Part shown: positions 22,072 through 32,784 of the stretch, in pieces
How positions within the stretch are numbered: the stretch's first letter is position 1
How the letters are laid out: every line of letters begins with the position of its first letter
Assembly (NCBI RefSeq): GCF_020483305.1
Contig: NZ_JACWAB010000001.1
Location: 434,001 to 498,000, forward strand
DNA: 64,000 bases
Reading direction: 5' to 3'
From: Arthrobacter sp. UM1
Lineage (GTDB): Bacteria > Actinomycetota > Actinomycetes > Actinomycetales > Micrococcaceae
The notes under the pieces: model-generated
What the model was told of the DNA's origin: nothing
Seen by the model: only the letters and a program-made list of their open reading frames with translations
Databases searched by the model: none
Position numbers and translations under genes: made by a program

Positions 22072-23279
22072 CGGGTCTCGCGCGGAGCCGAGCGGAGCAT
22101 CTCCGGAATCGACTCGAGGTAGGACTCGAGGTTGCGGCGCGTCTCCTCCACGCTGTCCCCGCCGAACTTCTCCAGGACCGCCTCGGCGAGCACCAGGGCC
22201 GTCATGGCCTCCGCCACGACGCCCGCGGCGGGCACCGCGCACACGTCGGAGCGCTGGTGGTGCGCGGTGGCGTCTTCGCCGGTGGACGTGTCCACGGTGC
22301 GCAGGGCCTTGGGGACCGTGGCGATGGGCTTCATCGCGGCCCGCACGCGCAGGACGTCGCCCGTGGACATGCCGCCCTCGACGCCGCCGGCCCTGTTGGC
22401 CGCGCGCGTGACGGGCTGGCCGGGCGCCGGGCGGACGATCTCGTCATGCGCCTCCGAGCCGGGACGGGCCGCTGTCTCGAAGCCGTCCCCCAGCTCGACG
22501 CCCTTGATCGCCTGGATGCCCATGAGGGCGCCGGCGAGCCGGGAGTCCAGGCGGCGGTCCCAGTGGACGTGCGAGCCGAGTCCCGGCGGAAGGCCGTAGG
22601 CCAGCACCTCGACGACGCCGCCGAGCGTCTCGCCGCTGCGGTGCGCCTCGTCCACGGCCTCGACCATGGCGCGGCTCGTCTCCTCGTCGAAGCAGCGCAG
22701 CGGGTCCGCGTCCAGGGCCTCGACGTCCGCGGCGCGCGGAAGGGGCGCCGAGTCGGGCACGGCGACGTCGCGGATCTGCACCGTATGGCTGACCAGGGTC
22801 ACGCCGAGCTGCCGCAGCAGACCGGCCGCAACCGTCCCGAGGGCCACGCGCGTGGCCGTCTCCCGCGCGGAGGCGCGCTCGAGGATCGGCCGCGCCTCGT
22901 CGAAGCCGTACTTCTGCATGCCCGTGAAGTCCGCATGACCCGGCCGGGGACGCGTCAGCGGCGCGTTGCGGGCCTTGCCCTCGAGGACCTCCGCGTCCAC
23001 GGGGTCCGCGCTCATGACCTGCTCCCACTTGGGCCACTCGGTGTTGGCCACCTCGACGGCGACCGGGCCGCCGAGCGTCCTGCCGTGCCGGACGCCGCCG
23101 ATGAGGCGCACCTCGTCCTGCTCGAACTTCATCCGGGCGCCGCGGCCGTACCCGAGGCGGCGCCGGGCCAGCGCCGCCTGGACGTCCGCCCGCGTCACCT
23201 CGATTCCGGCGGGGAAGCCCTCGAGAATGCCCACGAGCGCCTCACCGTGCGACTCTCCTGCAGTCAGCCAACGAACCAT
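22068..23279 (-). CDS. aroC: Chorismate synthase
   Basis: Converts EPSP to chorismate with reduced FMN. The 403 residues start [21 protein letters not shown] and carry the family signatures [24 protein letters not shown] and the C-terminal [17 protein letters not shown]. Full length. It lies 4 bases after aroE and overlaps aroK by 4 bp. Confidence 0.98.
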   Translation of the reverse strand: MVRWLTAGESHGEALVGILEGFPAGIEVTRADVQAALARRRLGYGRGARMKFEQDEVRLIGGVRHGRTLGGPVAVEVANTEWPKWEQVMSADPVDAEVLEGKARNAPLTRPRPGHADFTGMQKYGFDEARPILERASARETATRVALGTVAAGLLRQLGVTLVSHTVQIRDVAVPDSAPLPRAADVEALDADPLRCFDEETSRAMVEAVDEAHRSGETLGGVVEVLAYGLPPGLGSHVHWDRRLDSRLAGALMGIQAIKGVELGDGFETAARPGSEAHDEIVRPAPGQPVTRAANRAGGVEGGMSTGDVLRVRAAMKPIATVPKALRTVDTSTGEDATAHHQRSDVCAVPAAGVVAEAMTALVLAEAVLEKFGGDSVEETRRNLESYLESIPEMLRSAPRETR

Positions 23280-23283
23280 GTGC

Positions 23284-24177
23284 CTACCCTCTCACGCGTG
23301 CGGCGGGGCCGGCGCCCCGCTCGAGTCCGACGACGGCCGCCATTGCATCGACGGTCTCCGGCCCGGGGCGCAGCCCCGTGAACAGCTCGACCTGCCGCAC
23401 CGCCTGGTGCAGGAGCATCGAGAGCCCGTGGGCCACCGCCCCCTGCCACTGGGCCGCGAGGGCCGATGGCCAGGGATCGTAGGCCGCGTCGAGCAGCACC
23501 GGCCGGGCAGCCGCGGACGCCGCCCCCCACGACTCGGCCCAGGGATCGGCCGCCTGCGGGGGCAGGGCGCTCACCACGGCGCTCGGGGATCGGCCCGCGG
23601 TCCCGTCGAGGACCTCCGCCGCCTCGTCGAGCGGCACGGCGCGGAAGTCCAGGCCGAGCGCGGACGCCACGGCGCTCAGGGGATTCTCTCCCCGGTGCGC
23701 CTTCTCCGGGGTCCTCAGTGCGGCCACCGCTTCACGGGCGCCGAGCTCCGCGAAGGCCATGAGCGCCGCAGCCGCGGTGCCTCCGCCTCCGAGCACGAGT
23801 CCGGGCCCCGCAAGGCTCCGGCCGTCCGCCGTCTCGCGGAGAGAGCGGACGATGCCGTCCACGTCCGTGTTCTCCGCCTCGATCCCGTGCTCGGTGAAGA
23901 CGAGCGTGTTCGCGGCGCCGAGGAGGCGGACCCGATCGCTCGGAGCGTGGGCGGCAGCGGCGGCATCCTGCTTGTGAGGCATCGTGACCGAGAGCCCGTT
24001 CAGCCCGGCGAAGCACCCGGAGGCGAGGGCCTCGGGAAGGGCCCCGGCCGGAAGGCGGACGCGATCGTATTCAGAGTCGCGGAGCCCGAGCTCCCGGTAC
24101 GCACAGAGGTGGAGCTCCGGCGAGCGGGAGTGGGCGATCGGATCGCCGACCACAGCGGCGCGGACCGCCCCCGTCAC
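23284..24177 (-). CDS. aroE: Shikimate dehydrogenase
   Basis: Reduces 3-dehydroshikimate to shikimate with NADPH. The 297 residues have [13 protein letters not shown] (shikimate binding), [13 protein letters not shown] with the catalytic Lys, NTDVDG and the Rossmann [13 protein letters not shown]. The start is GTG at 24177, overlapping the mltG stop as GTGA. The NADP-binding NRT motif is not obvious (ALRTPEKA at that point), so cofactor preference may be relaxed. Confidence 0.93.
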   Translation of the reverse strand: MTGAVRAAVVGDPIAHSRSPELHLCAYRELGLRDSEYDRVRLPAGALPEALASGCFAGLNGLSVTMPHKQDAAAAAHAPSDRVRLLGAANTLVFTEHGIEAENTDVDGIVRSLRETADGRSLAGPGLVLGGGGTAAAALMAFAELGAREAVAALRTPEKAHRGENPLSAVASALGLDFRAVPLDEAAEVLDGTAGRSPSAVVSALPPQAADPWAESWGAASAAARPVLLDAAYDPWPSALAAQWQGAVAHGLSMLLHQAVRQVELFTGLRPGPETVDAMAAVVGLERGAGPAARVRG

Positions 24178-25394
24178 TGGCAGACGTCCGGGTGCTCTTC
24201 GCAGTACTGCTGGTACTTCTTCTCGTTGACCTGGTGCTCCTCGTACGTCCGCGCGTAGAGGGTCTCGCCGGTTTTGATGTTGACGGTCACCCAGTAGTAG
24301 TAGTCGTTCTTGTCCGGGTGGACGGTCGCCGTGATCGCGGCCTTCTCCGGCGAGCCGATCGGCCCCACCGGGAGTCCCTTGTTCGCGTACGTGTTGTACG
24401 GGTTCTTCTTGTCCTTCTTCTGCTCCTCAGAGAGGTGCAGGGTGCGGGACTTGAGGCCGTACGTCACGGTGGCGTCCGAGTTGATGAAGCCGCCCGTGTC
24501 CTTGTTCGGACGGTCCACGCGGTTGTTGAGGGCGCCGGCGATGACCGAGTAGTTCTTCGGGTTGCCCTCCGCCTCGACGATCGAGGCCTTGGTCAGGATG
24601 AGGTACTGCTGGTCCGGGTCCGTGACGCCCTGCTGGGACAGCGTGGACTTCTGGCGGTCCACCATCTGCCGGATCATGTCCTCGGGCTTCGTGTTGACGT
24701 CGAACCGGTACTCGCCCGGGGCAAGGTAGCCCTCGAGCGTCTTGGCCTTGGAGCTCACGCCGTACTTGGACGGGTCCTTGACCGCGTCCTGGAACTGGGA
24801 CAGGGAGATGCGGGTGCTCTCGGACAGGGTCTTGAGAACGTCGTCGATGCGAGAGTTGCCGGCCACCGGGACGTAGAAGACCTTGCTCAGGTCCTTCGCC
24901 ACGAGGACGCGCACGGCCTCCTCGTTGCTCATCTTGGTCTTGAGCTCGTAGCGGCCGGGCTGGATCTGCGCGCCGTCGCTCAGCTGGGCGAAGGAGCGGG
25001 CGAAGCCTGTCTCGCTCGAGATGACGTCCTTGTCCTTGAGCTGGGCGAAGACCGCCGACTGCCCCGTTCCCGGCTTGACCTCGATGGACACGGGCGTCTC
25101 ACCGGGACCCGGATAGGAGTCCGGCTCGTTCATGCCGAGGAGCTGCCTCAGCCCCACGGTGATGAGCGTGATGACGAGCGCGAACACGAGCAGGGCGCCC
25201 AGCAGGACGCTCAGCTGCTTGCGGGCACGGCGCTGGCGGGCCCTGCGGGCCGCGAGCTTGCGCTCTCTCAGCGTCAGTCCCCGCTCCTCGGCGCGTTCGG
25301 CAGCCGGCGTGGCGGCTGTGCTTCCGGAAGAGGAGGGCTCCTCCCGCTTTCGGGCGCGCCGTGGACCGGACGGCGGTGCGACCGGGTGGCTCAT
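24174..25394 (-). CDS. mltG: Endolytic murein transglycosylase MltG (YceG-like)
   Basis: Cleaves nascent glycan strands in the inner wall zone and sets strand length. The 406 residues have a charged cytoplasmic N-terminus (1-60), one membrane helix (about 61-82, LSVLLGALLVFALVITLITVG) and an extracellular YceG domain. The catalytic Glu lies in ASIVEAEGNPKNYSVIAGALNNR, followed by SDATVTYGL and YNTYANKGLPVGPIGSP. ATG at 25394 overlaps ruvX (ATGA). The alaS-ruvX-mltG-aroE order is conserved in Actinobacteria. Confidence 0.96.
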   Translation of the reverse strand: MSHPVAPPSGPRRARKREEPSSSGSTAATPAAERAEERGLTLRERKLAARRARQRRARKQLSVLLGALLVFALVITLITVGLRQLLGMNEPDSYPGPGETPVSIEVKPGTGQSAVFAQLKDKDVISSETGFARSFAQLSDGAQIQPGRYELKTKMSNEEAVRVLVAKDLSKVFYVPVAGNSRIDDVLKTLSESTRISLSQFQDAVKDPSKYGVSSKAKTLEGYLAPGEYRFDVNTKPEDMIRQMVDRQKSTLSQQGVTDPDQQYLILTKASIVEAEGNPKNYSVIAGALNNRVDRPNKDTGGFINSDATVTYGLKSRTLHLSEEQKKDKKNPYNTYANKGLPVGPIGSPEKAAITATVHPDKNDYYYWVTVNIKTGETLYARTYEEHQVNEKKYQQYCEEHPDVCQ

Positions 25395-25909
25395 GCGCGC
25401 TCCTCCTCTCGGCTGGGCCCAGGCGTGTTCTGTCTCGCGGCGACCGGCTCTCCCGCTTCGCCTCGCTGGCGCAGGCCCGTGAGGGCGTGCTCGAGGATCG
25501 CGACGGCGGCCGCCTGGTCAATCATCTTACGTTGGTCCCGCGCGGAAATCCCGGCCTCCCGCAGCGCGTTCTGCGCTGTGACGGTGGTCAGGCGCTCGTC
25601 GATGAGGAGAACGTCACACTCTTGGCCGACCTCGGCCAGGCGAGCCGCCAGGTCCTCGGCGTACTCGACGGCGTCGTCCGTCGAGGGCGTGTGCTCCCCC
25701 TTGAGGTTGAGCGGGAGCCCCACGAAGACCCGACGCGCGCCCCGCTCCTCGGCGATGTTCGCGATGATCCGCTGGTCCCGCCGCTTCTTGGCGTCCCTCG
25801 AGAGGGTCATGACCGGATTCGCCATCAGTCCATCCGGGTCGCTCGCCGCGAGGCCGACGCGGGCCCTGCCCACGTCGACCCCGAGGCTCACACCGATCCG
25901 CTCCGCCAC
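25391..25909 (-). CDS. ruvX: Putative pre-16S rRNA nuclease / Holliday junction resolvase-like YqgF
   Basis: An RNase H-fold protein of 172 residues. The motifs are GVDVGRARVGLAASDP with the first catalytic Asp, VGLPLNLKGEH, LIDERLTTVTAQ with the Glu, and DQAAAVAILEHAL with the last Asp. YqgF homologues process pre-16S rRNA in Escherichia coli and act on branched DNA in mycobacteria; which applies here is not decidable. It follows alaS by 22 bases and overlaps mltG. Confidence 0.95.
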   Translation of the reverse strand: MAERIGVSLGVDVGRARVGLAASDPDGLMANPVMTLSRDAKKRRDQRIIANIAEERGARRVFVGLPLNLKGEHTPSTDDAVEYAEDLAARLAEVGQECDVLLIDERLTTVTAQNALREAGISARDQRKMIDQAAAVAILEHALTGLRQRGEAGEPVAARQNTPGPSREEERA

Positions 25910-25931
25910 AGGCTCGCTCCGTGCGCGGGGC

Positions 25932-28610
25932 CTAGCGGCCCAGCTCCGAGACCACTGCCGCCAGCGCCTCGTCCGCCTTCGAGGCGTCCTGGCCGCCGCC
26001 CTGGGCCACGTCGTCCTTGCCTCCGCCGCCGCCGCCGAGCACCTTCGTGGCGGCCTTGACGAGCATGCCCGCCTTGGCGCCCAGGCCGCGCGCGGCCTCG
26101 TTGGACATCGCCACCACGACGGGACGGCCGTTCGCGACGCCGATGAGGACGACGACGCTCGCGTCTGCTCCGAGCTTGTCCCGCACGGCCGTGGCGAGCT
26201 GCTTCAGGTCGTCCGCGCTGTCCACGGCGCCCACGGAGGCCGCGACGACGCGCTTGCCGGCGACGTCCCTCGCCTCGGCCACGAGCTGCGGAACCCGCTG
26301 CTGCAGGGCCTCGGCACGGTAGCGGGCCAGCTCCTTCTCCGCGTTCTTGAGCTTCTCCAGCGTGGCCGTGATGCGGTCCTGGAGCTGGTTGGCGGGAGCC
26401 TTGAACTGCTCGGAGAGGGACTGGACGAGCGCGCGCTCCGCGGCCTGGTGCTTGAACGAGTCATAGCCGACGAAGGCCTCGACACGGCGGTTGCCCGAGC
26501 CGACGGACTGCTCGCCGAGCAGGGTGAGCGAGCCGATCTGCGAGGAGTTGGCCACGTGGGTTCCTCCGCAGAGCTCGCGGGACCAGGATCCGTCGATCTC
26601 CACCACGCGGACCATGTCCCCGTAGTTCTCTCCGAAGAGCGCCATGGCGCCGAGCGCCTTGGCCTCCTCGATCGGCATCTCCCGGGTCACGACCTCGTGG
26701 TGGCCGAGGATCGCCTGGTTGGCCACGTCCTCGATCTCGGACTTCGTCGCGGCGGAGAGCTGCTGGGACCACGCGAAGTCGAACCGGAGGTAGCCGGCCT
26801 TGTTGAAGGACCCTCGCTGCGTGGCCTCGTCCCCGAGCAGCTGGCGCAGCGCCGCGTGGACGATGTGGGTGGCGGAGTGGGCCTGCTCGCCCGCGCGGCG
26901 GCGGGCGACGTCGACCTGGGCGTTCGCGAGAGCACCGCGGGAGACCTCGCCCTCGCGGACGATCGCCTTGTGCACCGAGAGGCCCTTGACGGGGCGCTGG
27001 ACGTCGACGACCTCGACGACGAACCCGTCGCCCGTGATGACGCCCGTGTCCGCCGCCTGGCCGCCGGCCTCCGCATAGAACGGGGTCTCCTCGAGGACGA
27101 GCTCGATCTCAGAGCCGGCCCCTGCAGAAGAGGCGTCCTGTCCGCCGGCGAGGATGCCCCGGACCGTCGACTCGGTGGCGAGCTCCGTGTAGCCGGTGAA
27201 GAAGGTCTCCCCCGCCTCGCGGAGGGCGTTGTAGGCCGAGACGTCCACGCCGCCGAGGCGCTTGGCCTGCGAGTCGGCCTTGGCGCGCTCGCGCTGCTCC
27301 TGCATGAGGGAGCGGAAGCCCGCCTCGTCGACCTCGACGCCGGCCTCCCCGGCCATCTCGAGCGTGAGGTCGATCGGGAAGCCGTAGGTGTCGTGGAGCG
27401 CGAACGCGTCCGCACCCGAGATCTTGCCGCCCGAGGACTTCGAGGCAGAGACGGCCTCGTCGAGGCGGGCGGTGCCGGAGGCGATCGTGCGGAGGAACGC
27501 CTTCTCCTCGGCGACGGCGACCCGTCGGATGCGCTCGTAGTCGCCGACGATCTGCGGGTAGGTGCCGCCCATCGCGTCACGGGAGACGTCGAACAGCTCG
27601 CCGACCACGGGGCGGTCCACGCCGAGCAGGCGCATCGCCCGGATCGCGCGGCGGAGCAGGCGGCGCAGCACGTAGCCGCGGCCCTCGTTGGACGGCGTCA
27701 CGCCGTCGCCGATGAGCATGAGCGAGGAGCGGATGTGGTCGGAGACGACGCGCATGCGGACGTCGTCGGCATTGCGGGGGTCCGAGGGGTCCTCCGTGCC
27801 GGCGTACTCCTTGCCCGCGAGCTCGGCGGCTTTGTCGAGGACAGCGCGGACCTGGTCCGTCTCGTAGAAGTTCTCGACGCCCTGGAGGAGCATCGCGAGG
27901 CGCTCGACGCCGAGGCCGGTGTCGATGCTCTTGTTCGCGAGCTCGCCCCGGATCTCGAAGTCCTCCTTGCCGATGCCCTCGCCGCGCTCGTACTGCATGA
28001 AGACGAGGTTCCAGATCTCGATGTAGCGGTCGTCGTCCGCCGCGGGGCCGCCCTCCTTGCCGTAGGCGGGGCCGCGGTCGTAGAAGATCTCCGAGTCAGG
28101 GCCGGCCGGGCCGCCCGGCTGGCCCGCAGACCAGTAGTTGTCCTTCATGCCCATGCGCTGGATGCGCTCCGCCGGGAAGCCGACGGTCTTGGTCCAGATG
28201 TCGAAGGACTCGTCGTCCGTCTCGTAGATGGTCACCCAGAGGCGGTCGGGCTCCAGCCCGAAGCCGCCTTCGGCGACAGGAGTGGTGAGGAGCTCCCACG
28301 CGAACGGGATGGCCTGCTCCTTGAAGTAGTCCCCGAAGGAGAAGTTGCCGGCCATCTGGAAGAACGTGCCGTGGCGGGCGGTCTTGCCCACCTCGTCGAT
28401 GTCCAGGGTGCGGATGCACTTCTGGATGCTCGTGGCGCGCTTGTAGGGAGCCTTCTGCTCGCCGAGGAAGTACGGGATGAAGGGCACCATGCCCGCGATC
28501 GTGAACATGATCGACGGGTCATTGGAGACCAGAGACGCGGACGGCACCACCGTGTGGCCCTTCTTCTCGAAGAAGTCCAGCCACCTCTGGGTGATTTCCT
28601 CTGTCTTCAT
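25932..28610 (-). CDS. alaS: Alanine-tRNA ligase
   Basis: Charges tRNA-Ala and edits Ser/Gly mischarging. About 892 residues: the class II core (LDFFEKKGHTVVPSASLVS, RHGTFFQMAGNFSFGDYFK, GLGVERLAML), then the editing domain with HSATHIVHAAL and CGGTHVANSSQIG as zinc ligands, and a C-Ala domain with GGGGGKDDVAQGGG. ATG at 28610 is used because the catalytic fold begins at MKTEEITQRWL and GGAAGGGAA lies about 12 bases upstream. The open frame extends 21 codons further upstream without conserved sequence. Confidence 0.97.
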   Translation of the reverse strand: MKTEEITQRWLDFFEKKGHTVVPSASLVSNDPSIMFTIAGMVPFIPYFLGEQKAPYKRATSIQKCIRTLDIDEVGKTARHGTFFQMAGNFSFGDYFKEQAIPFAWELLTTPVAEGGFGLEPDRLWVTIYETDDESFDIWTKTVGFPAERIQRMGMKDNYWSAGQPGGPAGPDSEIFYDRGPAYGKEGGPAADDDRYIEIWNLVFMQYERGEGIGKEDFEIRGELANKSIDTGLGVERLAMLLQGVENFYETDQVRAVLDKAAELAGKEYAGTEDPSDPRNADDVRMRVVSDHIRSSLMLIGDGVTPSNEGRGYVLRRLLRRAIRAMRLLGVDRPVVGELFDVSRDAMGGTYPQIVGDYERIRRVAVAEEKAFLRTIASGTARLDEAVSASKSSGGKISGADAFALHDTYGFPIDLTLEMAGEAGVEVDEAGFRSLMQEQRERAKADSQAKRLGGVDVSAYNALREAGETFFTGYTELATESTVRGILAGGQDASSAGAGSEIELVLEETPFYAEAGGQAADTGVITGDGFVVEVVDVQRPVKGLSVHKAIVREGEVSRGALANAQVDVARRRAGEQAHSATHIVHAALRQLLGDEATQRGSFNKAGYLRFDFAWSQQLSAATKSEIEDVANQAILGHHEVVTREMPIEEAKALGAMALFGENYGDMVRVVEIDGSWSRELCGGTHVANSSQIGSLTLLGEQSVGSGNRRVEAFVGYDSFKHQAAERALVQSLSEQFKAPANQLQDRITATLEKLKNAEKELARYRAEALQQRVPQLVAEARDVAGKRVVAASVGAVDSADDLKQLATAVRDKLGADASVVVLIGVANGRPVVVAMSNEAARGLGAKAGMLVKAATKVLGGGGGGKDDVAQGGGQDASKADEALAAVVSELGR

Positions 28611-28714
28611 GCGTCGGGGGTTCCCTTCCTCATCCACGGGCGCGCGCCTGCGCGCGGCCCTTGTACCGGGCACTCAATCTATCAATGAAGCCCTGTCCGA
28701 GGGCGTCAGAACGG

Positions 28715-28762
28715 CCGTGGCGGCCTGCCGTGCCCCGTGAGGAGCGCAGCAGACCGCCACGG
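28715..28762 (-). terminator. Hairpin after rpsD
   Basis: CCGTGGCGG (28715-28723) pairs with CCGCCACGG (28754-28762), with further pairing inside the loop. It lies between the rpsD stop and alaS and probably ends the rpsD transcript. Confidence 0.55.
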
Positions 28763-28778
28763 TCGGTGAAGGCCGAGA

Positions 28779-29405
28779 CTAGCGGGCGTAGTACTCGACG
28801 ACGAGGTTCTCCTCGCACGTCACCGGAATCTCGCTGCGCTTCGGGCGGCGCGTGAGGCGGGCCTGAAGCTTCTCGAGGGTGACGTCCAGGTAGCCCGGGA
28901 CGGCCGGGAGGACATCCCGGTGGGCGCCGGTGGCCGCGAGCTGGAACGGCTCGAACTTCTCGCTGCGCTCGTGGACGTGCACGAGCTGGCCCGGGGCCAC
29001 GCGGAAGGACGGGCGGTCCACACGCTGGCCGTCCACCATGATGTGGCGGTGGACGACGAGCTGGCGGGCCTGGGCGATCGTCCGGGCGAAGCCGGCGCGG
29101 AGCACGAGGGCGTCGAGACGCATCTCGAGGAGCTCGATGAGGTTCTCACCGGTCAGGCCGGACGTGCGGCGGGCCTCCTCGAAGACGCGGGTCATCTGCG
29201 CCTCGCGGATGCCGTACTGGGCCCGGAGACGCTGCTTCTCGCGCAGACGGACCGCGTAGTCGCTGTCCTGCTTGCGACGCGAGCGGCCGTGCTGGCCGGG
29301 AGCGTACGGGCGGCGCTCCATGTAGCGCTCGGCCTTGGGGGTCAGGGCAATGCCCAGGGCGCGCGACTGGCGCACTTTGCGACGGGCACGGGTGTTGTTT
29401 GCCAC
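28779..29405 (-). CDS. rpsD: Small ribosomal subunit protein S4 (uS4)
   Basis: Binds the 5' domain of 16S rRNA early in assembly. 208 residues: the N-terminal TRARRKVRQSRALGI lacks the four zinc cysteines, so this is the zinc-free C-minus form. The S4 RNA-binding domain (about 98-160) includes RLDALVLRAGFARTIAQARQ and HIMVDGQRVDRPSF. I chose GTG at 29405 because GAGGAAA lies about 5 bases upstream and it yields the canonical ANNTRARR start. It stands alone, not in the alpha operon, and has a long 5' leader. Confidence 0.98.
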   Translation of the reverse strand: MANNTRARRKVRQSRALGIALTPKAERYMERRPYAPGQHGRSRRKQDSDYAVRLREKQRLRAQYGIREAQMTRVFEEARRTSGLTGENLIELLEMRLDALVLRAGFARTIAQARQLVVHRHIMVDGQRVDRPSFRVAPGQLVHVHERSEKFEPFQLAATGAHRDVLPAVPGYLDVTLEKLQARLTRRPKRSEIPVTCEENLVVEYYAR

Positions 29406-29566
29406 GTTTTCCTCTTCTGGTTCACACGGTATGTCGGTTCGCTGGCCTCCGGGCAGCGCGCGCTGCAAGAGCGCCGCTGGGGAGAGCTTGGGCCTACCGC
29501 CGGCCCTGCACTGCAGTCCTGGCCTCGCACAGGGCATGCGGAAGCCACGACTTGCCAGTCGTCCTT

Positions 29567-30910
29567 CTAGTCTACGCCATCCGGGCGCTGGAGGCGGCGG
29601 ATGCGCTCGAGCCGCGCGGCGACGTCCCGCTCCGCCCCCGTCTTGCCGGGGACGTAGTACTCCGCGGAGGCGATCGCGTCCGGAAGGTGCTGCTGCCGGG
29701 CCACCGAGGTCGGCTCGTCGTGCGGGTAGACGTACCCCTTCCCGTGGCCGAGCCCCTTGGCGCCCGGGTAGTGCGCGTCCCGCAGGTGGGGAGGCACGGG
29801 AGAGATGCGGCCGGAGCGGACGTCGGCCAGCGCCTTCTCCAGTCCCATGTAGGCCCGGTTGGACTTGGGCGCCGTCGCCAGGTGGACCACGGCCTGGGCC
29901 AGGGGGATGCGGCCCTCGGGCATGCCCAGCATCTGCACCGCCTGGGCCGCGCTCACCGCGACGCCGAGCGCCGTCGGGTCCGCCATGCCCACGTCCTCGC
30001 TCGCCGCGATGACCACCCGGCGGGCGATGAAGCGCGGGTCCTCCCCCGCCTCGATCATCCGGGCGAGGTAGTGCAGCGCCGCGTCCGGATCCGAGCCCCT
30101 CATCGACTTGATGAAGGCGCTGACCACGTCGTAGTGCTGGTCCCCGTCCTTGTCATAGCGGACCACGGACTTCTGGAGCGCCTGCTCGACGTCGTCGTCC
30201 GTGATCTCCTCGCGGTCATCCGCAGAGGCGACGTCGGCGGCGGCCTCAAGGGCTGTGAGGGCGCGCCGGGCGTCGTTCCCGCTGAGGCGCACGAGGTCCT
30301 CGAGGGCCTCCTCCCCCATGGCGAAGGCGCCGGCGAGGCCGCGCTCGTCGCGCAGCGCGCGCTGGACGAGGGCGCGGATGTCGTCCGGCGTGAGAGGAGA
30401 GAGCGTGAGGAGCAGGGACCGCGAGAGCAGCGGGGAGATGACGGAGAAGGACGGGTTCTCCGTCGTCGCGGCGACGAGCGTCACCCACCCGTTCTCCACG
30501 CCCGGCAGGAGGGCGTCCTGCTGCGCCTTGGTGAAGCGGTGGATCTCGTCGAGGAAGAGGACCGTGCGCTTTCCGCGCATGTCCCGCTCGGTGAGCGCCT
30601 CCTCCATGACCCGGCGCACGTCCTTGACGCCCGCCGTGATCGCGGAGAGCTCCACGAACCGGCGCCCCGGCGCCTTCGCGATGACGTGCGCCAGCGTGGT
30701 CTTGCCCGTCCCGGGCGGGCCGAAGAGGATGACGGAGGTCGAGCTCCGGGAGTCGCCTCCGTCCATGAGGCGGCGCAGGGCGGAGCCGGGCTTGAGCAGA
30801 TCGGCCTGCCCCACCACCTCGTCCGCGGAGCGGGGCCGCATGCGCACGGCGAGAGGCGCCGGGGCTTTCGCCGCCGGCGCCTCGTCGCTGCCCGTGAAGA
30901 GGTCGCTCAC
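29567..30910 (-). CDS. rarA: Replication-associated recombination protein A (MgsA/Mgs1 family AAA+ ATPase)
   Basis: Acts at stalled forks, related to WRNIP1 and to clamp-loader ATPases. The 447 residues have an N-terminal [16 protein letters not shown], Walker [10 protein letters not shown] at about 64-72, Walker [12 protein letters not shown], sensor 1 TTENPSF and the C-terminal tetramerisation domain. The gene lies 22 bases downstream of aspS. Its final codons overlap a TAGACT -10 box that probably drives rpsD. Confidence 0.95.
   Translation of the reverse strand: MSDLFTGSDEAPAAKAPAPLAVRMRPRSADEVVGQADLLKPGSALRRLMDGGDSRSSTSVILFGPPGTGKTTLAHVIAKAPGRRFVELSAITAGVKDVRRVMEEALTERDMRGKRTVLFLDEIHRFTKAQQDALLPGVENGWVTLVAATTENPSFSVISPLLSRSLLLTLSPLTPDDIRALVQRALRDERGLAGAFAMGEEALEDLVRLSGNDARRALTALEAAADVASADDREEITDDDVEQALQKSVVRYDKDGDQHYDVVSAFIKSMRGSDPDAALHYLARMIEAGEDPRFIARRVVIAASEDVGMADPTALGVAVSAAQAVQMLGMPEGRIPLAQAVVHLATAPKSNRAYMGLEKALADVRSGRISPVPPHLRDAHYPGAKGLGHGKGYVYPHDEPTSVARQQHLPDAIASAEYYVPGKTGAERDVAARLERIRRLQRPDGVD
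29569..29574 (-). promoter_or_regulatory. -10 box TAGACT of rpsD
   Basis: TAGACT on the minus strand overlaps the rarA stop codon by one base and lies about 160 bases upstream of the rpsD GTG. If used, it gives a 5' leader of roughly 155 nt, long enough for S4 feedback control. No clear -35. Confidence 0.4.
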
Positions 30911-30932
30911 GCGATGGTCTCCGCCGAGGCTC

Positions 30933-32738
30933 CTACGCCTCCGCCGTCGGCGTCGCCGCCGGCTTCGGGGCGTTCTCCCCGCTCTTGGACTGCTTGGCGT
31001 CCACGCCGGCCTCCTTGCGCTGCTGCGGCGTGATGGAGGCGGGGGCGCCCGTCAGCGGGTCGAACGCGCCCGCCTTGGGGAACGCGATGACGTCGCGGAT
31101 GGACTCCGAGCCCACGAGGATGGACATGATGCGGTCCCAGCCGAAGGCGATGCCGCCGTGCGGCGGGGCGCCGTACTTGAAGCCCTCGAGGAGGAAGCCG
31201 AAGTTCCGCTGCGCGTCCTCCTCGCTGAGGCCCATGACCTCGAAGACCCGCTCCTGGACCTCGCGCTGGTGGATGCGGATCGAGCCGCCGCCGATCTCGC
31301 TGCCGTTGCAGACGATGTCGTAGGCCTGGGCCAGTGCGCTGCCCGGGTCCTCCTGGAAGGTGTCCAGGAGCTCGGGCTTCGGCGAGGTGAAGGCGTGGTG
31401 CAGCGCCGTCCAGGCGCCCGCGCCCACCGTGATGTCCCCTGCCGCCTCCGCGGCCGCGGAGGACTCGAACATCGGGAAGTCCACGACCCACACGAAGGCG
31501 AACTCGTCCGGCTTGATGAGGCCGGTGCGCCGGGCGATCTCGACGCGGGCGGCGCCGAGCAGCTCGCGGGCCTCGTCCGGGCGGCCCGCGGCGAAGAACA
31601 CGCAGTCCCCCGGCTTGGCGCCCACGAACTCGGCCAGGCCCGACTTCTCCGCCTCGGAGAGGTTCTTGGCCACGGGTCCGGTCAGCTCGCCGTCCTCCTG
31701 GACCAGCACGTACGCGAGGCCCTTGGCGCCGCGCTGCTTGGCCCACTCCTGCCAGGCGTCCAGCGCCCGGCGGGCCTGGGACGCGCCGCCCGGCATGACG
31801 ACGGCGCCCGTGTACTCGGCCTGGAAGACGCGGAACGTGGTGTCCTTGAAGTACTCGGTCATGGCGGTCAGCTCGAGTCCGAACCGCAGGTCCGGCTTGT
31901 CCGAGCCGTACTTCTCCATGGCCTCCGCGTACGTCATCCGCGGGAACGGCGTCTGGACCTCGACGCCGATGGTCCGCCACACGTTGGCGAGGATGCGCTC
32001 GGCGAGCGCCATGACGTCGTCCTGCTCCACGAAGCTCGCCTCGATGTCGAGCTGCGTGAACTCCGGCTGGCGGTCGGCGCGGAAGTCCTCGTCCCGGTAG
32101 CAGCGGGCGATCTGGTAGTACTTCTCGAACCCGCCCACCTGGAGCAGCTGCTTGAAGAGCTGAGGGCTCTGCGGCAGTCCGTACCAGTTGCCCGGGGACA
32201 GGCGGGAGGGCACGAGGAAGTCGCGCGCGCCGCCCGGCGTCGAGAGCGTGAGCGTGGGCGTCTCGATCTCGACATAGTCCTCGGCCTCGAGCACCTCGCG
32301 GGCCGCCCTGTTGACCTTGCTCCGGAGGCGGATGTTCCGGTTCATGCTGGGCCGGCGGAGGTCGAGGTAGCGGTGGCGCAGGCGCGCCTCCTCGCCGACC
32401 TCGACGTGCTCGTCCACCTGGAACGGCAGCGCCTCCGCGCGGTTGAGCACGACGACGGCGTCCGCGACGACCTCGATCTCTCCGGAGGGCAGCCCGGGGT
32501 TCTCGTTGCCCTCGGGGCGCTTCTCCACCGTGCCCGTCACCTGGAGCACGTACTCATTGCGCAGGTGGCCGAAATCGCTCTCGTCCCGGATCACCACCTG
32601 GGAGACGCCCGAGGCGTCGCGGAGGTCGATGAACGCGACCCCTCCGTGGTCGCGTCGGCGGGCAACCCATCCGGCGAGCGTGACCCGCTCGCCGATGTTC
32701 GCGGCAGTCAGAGTGCCGAGGTCGTGCGTGCGCAGCAC
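30933..32738 (-). CDS. aspS: Aspartate-tRNA ligase
   Basis: A class II synthetase of 601 residues. It has an N-terminal OB anticodon-binding domain ([21 protein letters not shown]), motif 2 around [21 protein letters not shown], a GAD-type insertion, and motif 3 ending in [17 protein letters not shown]. The bacterial (GAD-containing) form is often non-discriminating when AsnRS is absent and GatCAB is present; that cannot be checked here. The start is GTG at 32738 after GGGGAAGGAA. It is divergent from the DUF349 gene. Confidence 0.97.
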   Translation of the reverse strand: MLRTHDLGTLTAANIGERVTLAGWVARRRDHGGVAFIDLRDASGVSQVVIRDESDFGHLRNEYVLQVTGTVEKRPEGNENPGLPSGEIEVVADAVVVLNRAEALPFQVDEHVEVGEEARLRHRYLDLRRPSMNRNIRLRSKVNRAAREVLEAEDYVEIETPTLTLSTPGGARDFLVPSRLSPGNWYGLPQSPQLFKQLLQVGGFEKYYQIARCYRDEDFRADRQPEFTQLDIEASFVEQDDVMALAERILANVWRTIGVEVQTPFPRMTYAEAMEKYGSDKPDLRFGLELTAMTEYFKDTTFRVFQAEYTGAVVMPGGASQARRALDAWQEWAKQRGAKGLAYVLVQEDGELTGPVAKNLSEAEKSGLAEFVGAKPGDCVFFAAGRPDEARELLGAARVEIARRTGLIKPDEFAFVWVVDFPMFESSAAAEAAGDITVGAGAWTALHHAFTSPKPELLDTFQEDPGSALAQAYDIVCNGSEIGGGSIRIHQREVQERVFEVMGLSEEDAQRNFGFLLEGFKYGAPPHGGIAFGWDRIMSILVGSESIRDVIAFPKAGAFDPLTGAPASITPQQRKEAGVDAKQSKSGENAPKPAATPTAEA

Positions 32739-32778
32739 AGGCGATTCCTTCCCCAGGACGGTAGCTATCTGTCAGACG

Positions 32779-32784
32779 AGTCTA
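32779..32784 (-). promoter_or_regulatory. -10 box TAGACT upstream of aspS
   Basis: TAGACT lies about 41 bases upstream of the aspS start, leaving room for the ribosome binding site GGGGAAGGAA. The hexamer is the same as that before metK, rpsD and thrS. The 222-base divergent gap also holds an inverted repeat, GCACCGC (32877-32883) and GCGGTGC (32901-32907), closer to the DUF349 gene. Confidence 0.35.

Noticed and set aside
24192-28688. Very long open frame antisense to alaS, ruvX and mltG
   Set aside because: Its composition is Leu/Arg/Glu/Val-rich shadow sequence, and the opposite strand holds recognised genes. Long antisense frames are expected in DNA this GC-rich. The same applies to those opposite carB, priA, rpsA and dnaE2.
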